A stretch of 7,545 nt of DNA from B3-G11 sp039714175 (lineage in GTDB: Bacteria; Actinomycetota; Acidimicrobiia; Spongiisociales; UBA5794), in the NCBI GenBank assembly GCA_039714175.1, contig JBDLJV010000107.1, forward strand, positions 1 through 7,545, read 5' to 3'. The position numbers and the translations under genes were made by a program. The notes under the pieces were generated by a model. The model was given only the letters and a program-made list of their open reading frames with translations. It did no database searches and was not told the origin of the DNA. Below, in pieces: positions 5,569-7,545 of this stretch; position 1 is the first letter of the stretch, and each line of letters begins with the position of its first letter.

Positions 5569-6974
5569 CAGCCCATCTCCCTGATGTCGACAAAGTGCCC
5601 GTTGATCGCCGCTGCTGCAGCCATCTCGGGCGATACGAGGTGTGTGAGGCCGCCTCGTCCCTGGCGTCCCTCGAAGTTCCGGTTCGACGTTGACGCGCAC
5701 CGTTCTCCGGGGAGAAGCACGTCGGGGTTCATGGCGAGGCACATGGAGCATCCCGGCTCGCGCCACTCGAGCCCGGCGGCGAGGAACACGGCGTCGAGGC
5801 CCTCCTCCTCGGCCTGGGCCTTCACGAGTCCCGATCCCGGCACCACGATGCCCGTCACGGTGTCAGCGATGTGGTGACCCTCGAGGACAGCCGCTGCCGC
5901 TCGGAGGTCTTCGATGCGGCCATTCGTGCATGATCCGATGAACACCCGGTCGATCGCGATGTCGGTGATTCGTGTGCCTGCTTCGAGCTGCATGTAGTCG
6001 AGGGCTCTTTGTGTGGTGTCGACATCGATCGGGTCGTCGAAGTCGGCGGGGTCGGGTACCGACGCCGAGATGGACAGCGTCTGGCCGGGGTTCGTGCCCC
6101 ACGACACGTACGGCTCAAGCTCGGTGGCGTCGAGCGTGACTTCGGTGTCGAAGGCAGCGTCTTCATCCGTGTGGAGGTTGTTCCATGCAACAACGGCTGC
6201 ATCCCAGTCTTCTCCCGTCGGCGCCAGCGGGCGACCCTTGAGATACTCGATCGTTGTGTCATCGGGGGCGATCATGCCGGCGCGGGCGCCGGCCTCGATC
6301 GACATGTTGCAGATCGTCATGCGGCCCTCCATCGAGAGTTTCTTGATGGCCGAGCCGCGATACTCGATGACGTGACCGGTCGCCCCCGCCGTCCCGATCC
6401 TGGCGATGATGGCGAGGATGATGTCCTTTGCCGTTACGCCGTACGGCAGGTCACCGTTGACCGTGACCGCCATGGACTTCGGTTTGCGTTGTTGCAGCGT
6501 CTGGGTGGCAAGCACATGCTCGACTTCGGAGGTACCGATCCCGAACGCAAGGGCTCCGAAAGCCCCATGGGTTGCGGTGTGCGAATCGCCACACACGATC
6601 GTCATGCCCGGTTGTGTCGCCCCCTGCTCGGGTCCGATCACATGGACAATGCCCTGCCGAACATCGTCGAGGCCGAAGAGGGGGATGCTGTTCTCGGCCG
6701 TGTTCCTCTCGAGCGTCGCAATCTGCTTGACGGACATCGGATCGTCGATCGGCTCGTCACGAGGCGTGGTCGGGACCGCGTGATCGATCGTCGCGAGCGT
6801 GAGCTCCGGGCGCCGCACCGATCGTCCGGTCAGGTTGAGTGATTCGAACGCCTGAGGGGACGTGACTTCGTGGACCAGATGCAGATCGATGTAGAGCAGA
6901 TCCGGTCTGTTCTCGCCCGCGTGGACGACATGCTGATCCCAGACCTTGTCGAGGAGTGTCTGTTTGCCGGTCAT
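5568..6974 (-). CDS. leuC: 3-isopropylmalate dehydratase large subunit
   Basis: LeuC is the aconitase-family catalytic subunit carrying the [4Fe-4S] cluster of isopropylmalate isomerase. The 468-residue length is standard. Motifs are LLYIDLHLVHEVTSPQAFE, the VCGDSHTATHGAFGALAFGIG block, and the cluster ligands in GSCTNGR (Cys349) and PGCSMCLAMNP (Cys409, Cys412). The STSNRNFEGRQGRGG substrate region and the C-terminal SPEMAAAAAINGHF follow. All three cluster cysteines are present, so the enzyme should be active. Two starts are possible: ATG 6972-6974 (MTGKQTLLDKVWDQHVV), preceded by GAGGGA at a suitable distance, or ATG 6984-6986, four codons earlier with no ribosome site. I prefer the former. 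It is the first gene of an operon continuing into leuD, the acetyltransferase and a small unknown protein. No leucine-rich leader peptide is visible in the short upstream region. Confidence 0.97.
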   Translation of the reverse strand: MTGKQTLLDKVWDQHVVHAGENRPDLLYIDLHLVHEVTSPQAFESLNLTGRSVRRPELTLATIDHAVPTTPRDEPIDDPMSVKQIATLERNTAENSIPLFGLDDVRQGIVHVIGPEQGATQPGMTIVCGDSHTATHGAFGALAFGIGTSEVEHVLATQTLQQRKPKSMAVTVNGDLPYGVTAKDIILAIIARIGTAGATGHVIEYRGSAIKKLSMEGRMTICNMSIEAGARAGMIAPDDTTIEYLKGRPLAPTGEDWDAAVVAWNNLHTDEDAAFDTEVTLDATELEPYVSWGTNPGQTLSISASVPDPADFDDPIDVDTTQRALDYMQLEAGTRITDIAIDRVFIGSCTNGRIEDLRAAAAVLEGHHIADTVTGIVVPGSGLVKAQAEEEGLDAVFLAAGLEWREPGCSMCLAMNPDVLLPGERCASTSNRNFEGRQGRGGLTHLVSPEMAAAAAINGHFVDIREMG

Positions 6975-6998
6975 CGAATCCCTCATCGTGAGTCGGGG

Positions 6999-7041
6999 AG
7001 CGTAGCAAGAACCGAAGGAGCGGAATCTCCTGTTCTACGCT
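6999..7041. promoter_or_regulatory. Divergent promoter region with dyad symmetry (leuC and membrane-protein gene)
   Basis: The gap between leuC and the plus-strand gene has a TACGCT -10-like hexamer in each direction: minus strand 7004-6999 (preceded by TG, so an extended -10) and plus strand 7036-7041. They lie in an imperfect palindrome: AGCGT/ACGCT (6999-7003, 7037-7041), AGAAC/GTTCT (7008-7012, 7032-7036) and GGAG/CTCC (7017-7020, 7027-7030). The dyad sits between the two expected transcription starts, where a shared regulator could bind. No clear -35 boxes are seen. No known operator type is recognised. Confidence 0.35.
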
Positions 7042-7048
7042 ACTCAGC

Positions 7049-7545
7049 GTGCTGCACGTGTTCTCCCTCATCGCCATTCTCGTTCTCTCGTCCCCCTTTG
7101 GTGTCGTCGAAGGCAGGGCCGTCGACGACACGAACGGACTCGGAGTCGAGATCTCTGTTGAGGTCGACCGCACGTTCGAAGCCGTTCTCGTGCGACCGTT
7201 CAGTTCGTTCGAGGAGCTTCCGCCGACCGCACTCACGCCGATGGATGACGGCACGTGGGCTGGCTATGTGTTGTTCCCCACTGCCGAGGACTGGCAGATC
7301 GTCTTCGATGCCTTTGAAGCCGAAGGGGAGACCTTCCGGTCCGAGTCGGTGACACTCACCGACATCGGTGTCGATCCGCTGGTGGTCGCAGGAGAGCCCG
7401 CAGAACCTGTCAACGAAGGTTTTGACCGATCGACCCTGTGGCTGGTCGGAGGCATCGGGCTGGCCCTCGCGGCCCTGGCAGCCCTGACGTACTGGACCTT
7501 CGCAGAAGACGAAAGATCAAAGACGAAAGACGAAAGACCAGAAGC
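7049..7545 (+). CDS. Small secreted, C-terminally membrane-anchored protein (3' end outside window)
   Basis: The frame from GTG 7049 stays open to the window edge (165 codons). Residues 1-24 look like a signal peptide (hydrophobic FSLIAILVLSSPFGVV). Residues 25-125 form an extracytoplasmic, beta-strand-like acidic domain (LGVEISVEVDRTFEAVLVRP, GTWAGYVLFPTAEDWQIVFD, TFRSESVTLTDIGVDPLVV). Residues 129-150 are a transmembrane helix (TLWLVGGIGLALAALAALTY). A charged cytosolic tail, EDERSKTKDERPE, follows. I do not recognise a family. No ribosome site lies at usual spacing; AAGGAG at 7015-7020 is too far upstream. A TACGCT -10-like hexamer ending 8 bases before GTG suggests leaderless translation, common in Actinobacteria. 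It is divergent from leuC. The tail codons consist of a 7-bp tandem repeat. The gene call rests on topology and codon pattern. Confidence 0.7.
   Translation, partial: MLHVFSLIAILVLSSPFGVVEGRAVDDTNGLGVEISVEVDRTFEAVLVRPFSSFEELPPTALTPMDDGTWAGYVLFPTAEDWQIVFDAFEAEGETFRSESVTLTDIGVDPLVVAGEPAEPVNEGFDRSTLWLVGGIGLALAALAALTYWTFAEDERSKTKDERPE
7508..7542 (+). repeat. Tandem heptamer repeat (GACGAAA units)
   Basis: Five consecutive 7-bp units: GACGAAA, GATCAAA, GACGAAA, GACGAAA, GACCAGA. It lies at the 3' side of the membrane-protein frame, where it encodes the charged tail, and it may continue beyond the window. Because 7 is not a multiple of 3, gain or loss of a unit would change the reading frame downstream. 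Confidence 0.75.

Noticed and set aside
6009..6842. 277-codon plus-strand open frame inside leuC
   Set aside because: Antisense to a well-conserved gene with all catalytic motifs. The translation is Arg/Gly/Asp-rich with no recognisable fold.
1..7545. CRISPR array, phage or defence system, toxin-antitoxin pair
   Set aside because: No spaced direct repeats, no recognisable cas, phage, nuclease or toxin motifs. The only tandem repeat is the 7-bp one at the right edge.

Overview
The window looks like a moderately high-G+C actinobacterium. The LeuC and LeuD proteins are of the actinobacterial type, a luciferase-like monooxygenase of the F420-dependent kind is present, and codons favour G/C at third positions. 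A deep-branching lineage such as Acidimicrobiia is possible, but I infer this from general resemblance and cannot prove it. All genes found are chromosomal housekeeping or accessory metabolism. I see no CRISPR array, phage module, complete transposase, tRNA or rRNA.

Left part, plus strand (1-2248): the C-terminal 235 residues of imidazolonepropionase (hutI, cut by the window edge). A 161-bp segment bounded by 19-bp inverted arms follows, with its left arm overlapping the hutI stop codon. Next is a two-gene unit: a cytoplasmic glycerophosphodiester phosphodiesterase and a MOSC-domain protein whose start lies inside the 3' end of the phosphodiesterase gene.

Middle (2249-4056): a gap between convergent genes carries what looks like a decayed N-terminal piece of an SRPBCC-family gene, interrupted by TAG where the family usually has Trp. 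On the minus strand a luciferase-like monooxygenase (promoter-like motifs, GGAGGT ribosome site, probable TTG start) is followed by a small protein with a Cys-x-Cys-x-Cys motif.

Right part, minus strand (4057-6974): a tightly coupled operon leuC - leuD - GNAT acetyltransferase - small unknown protein. Junctions are a 1-bp stop/start overlap, a 22-bp gap and a 4-bp ATGA overlap. LeuC and LeuD together form isopropylmalate isomerase of leucine synthesis. A 22-bp perfect palindrome sits exactly on the last codons and stop of the last gene.

Far right (6975-7545): a short divergent promoter region with imperfect dyad symmetry, then a plus-strand gene, open at the window edge, for a small secreted or membrane-anchored protein. 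It probably starts leaderless at a GTG, and a tandem 7-bp repeat runs through the codons of its cytosolic tail.

No clearly new multi-gene system is visible. The items most worth a second look are the 161-bp inverted-repeat element, the SRPBCC gene remnant, the palindrome closing the leu operon, and the heptamer repeat in the membrane-protein gene.
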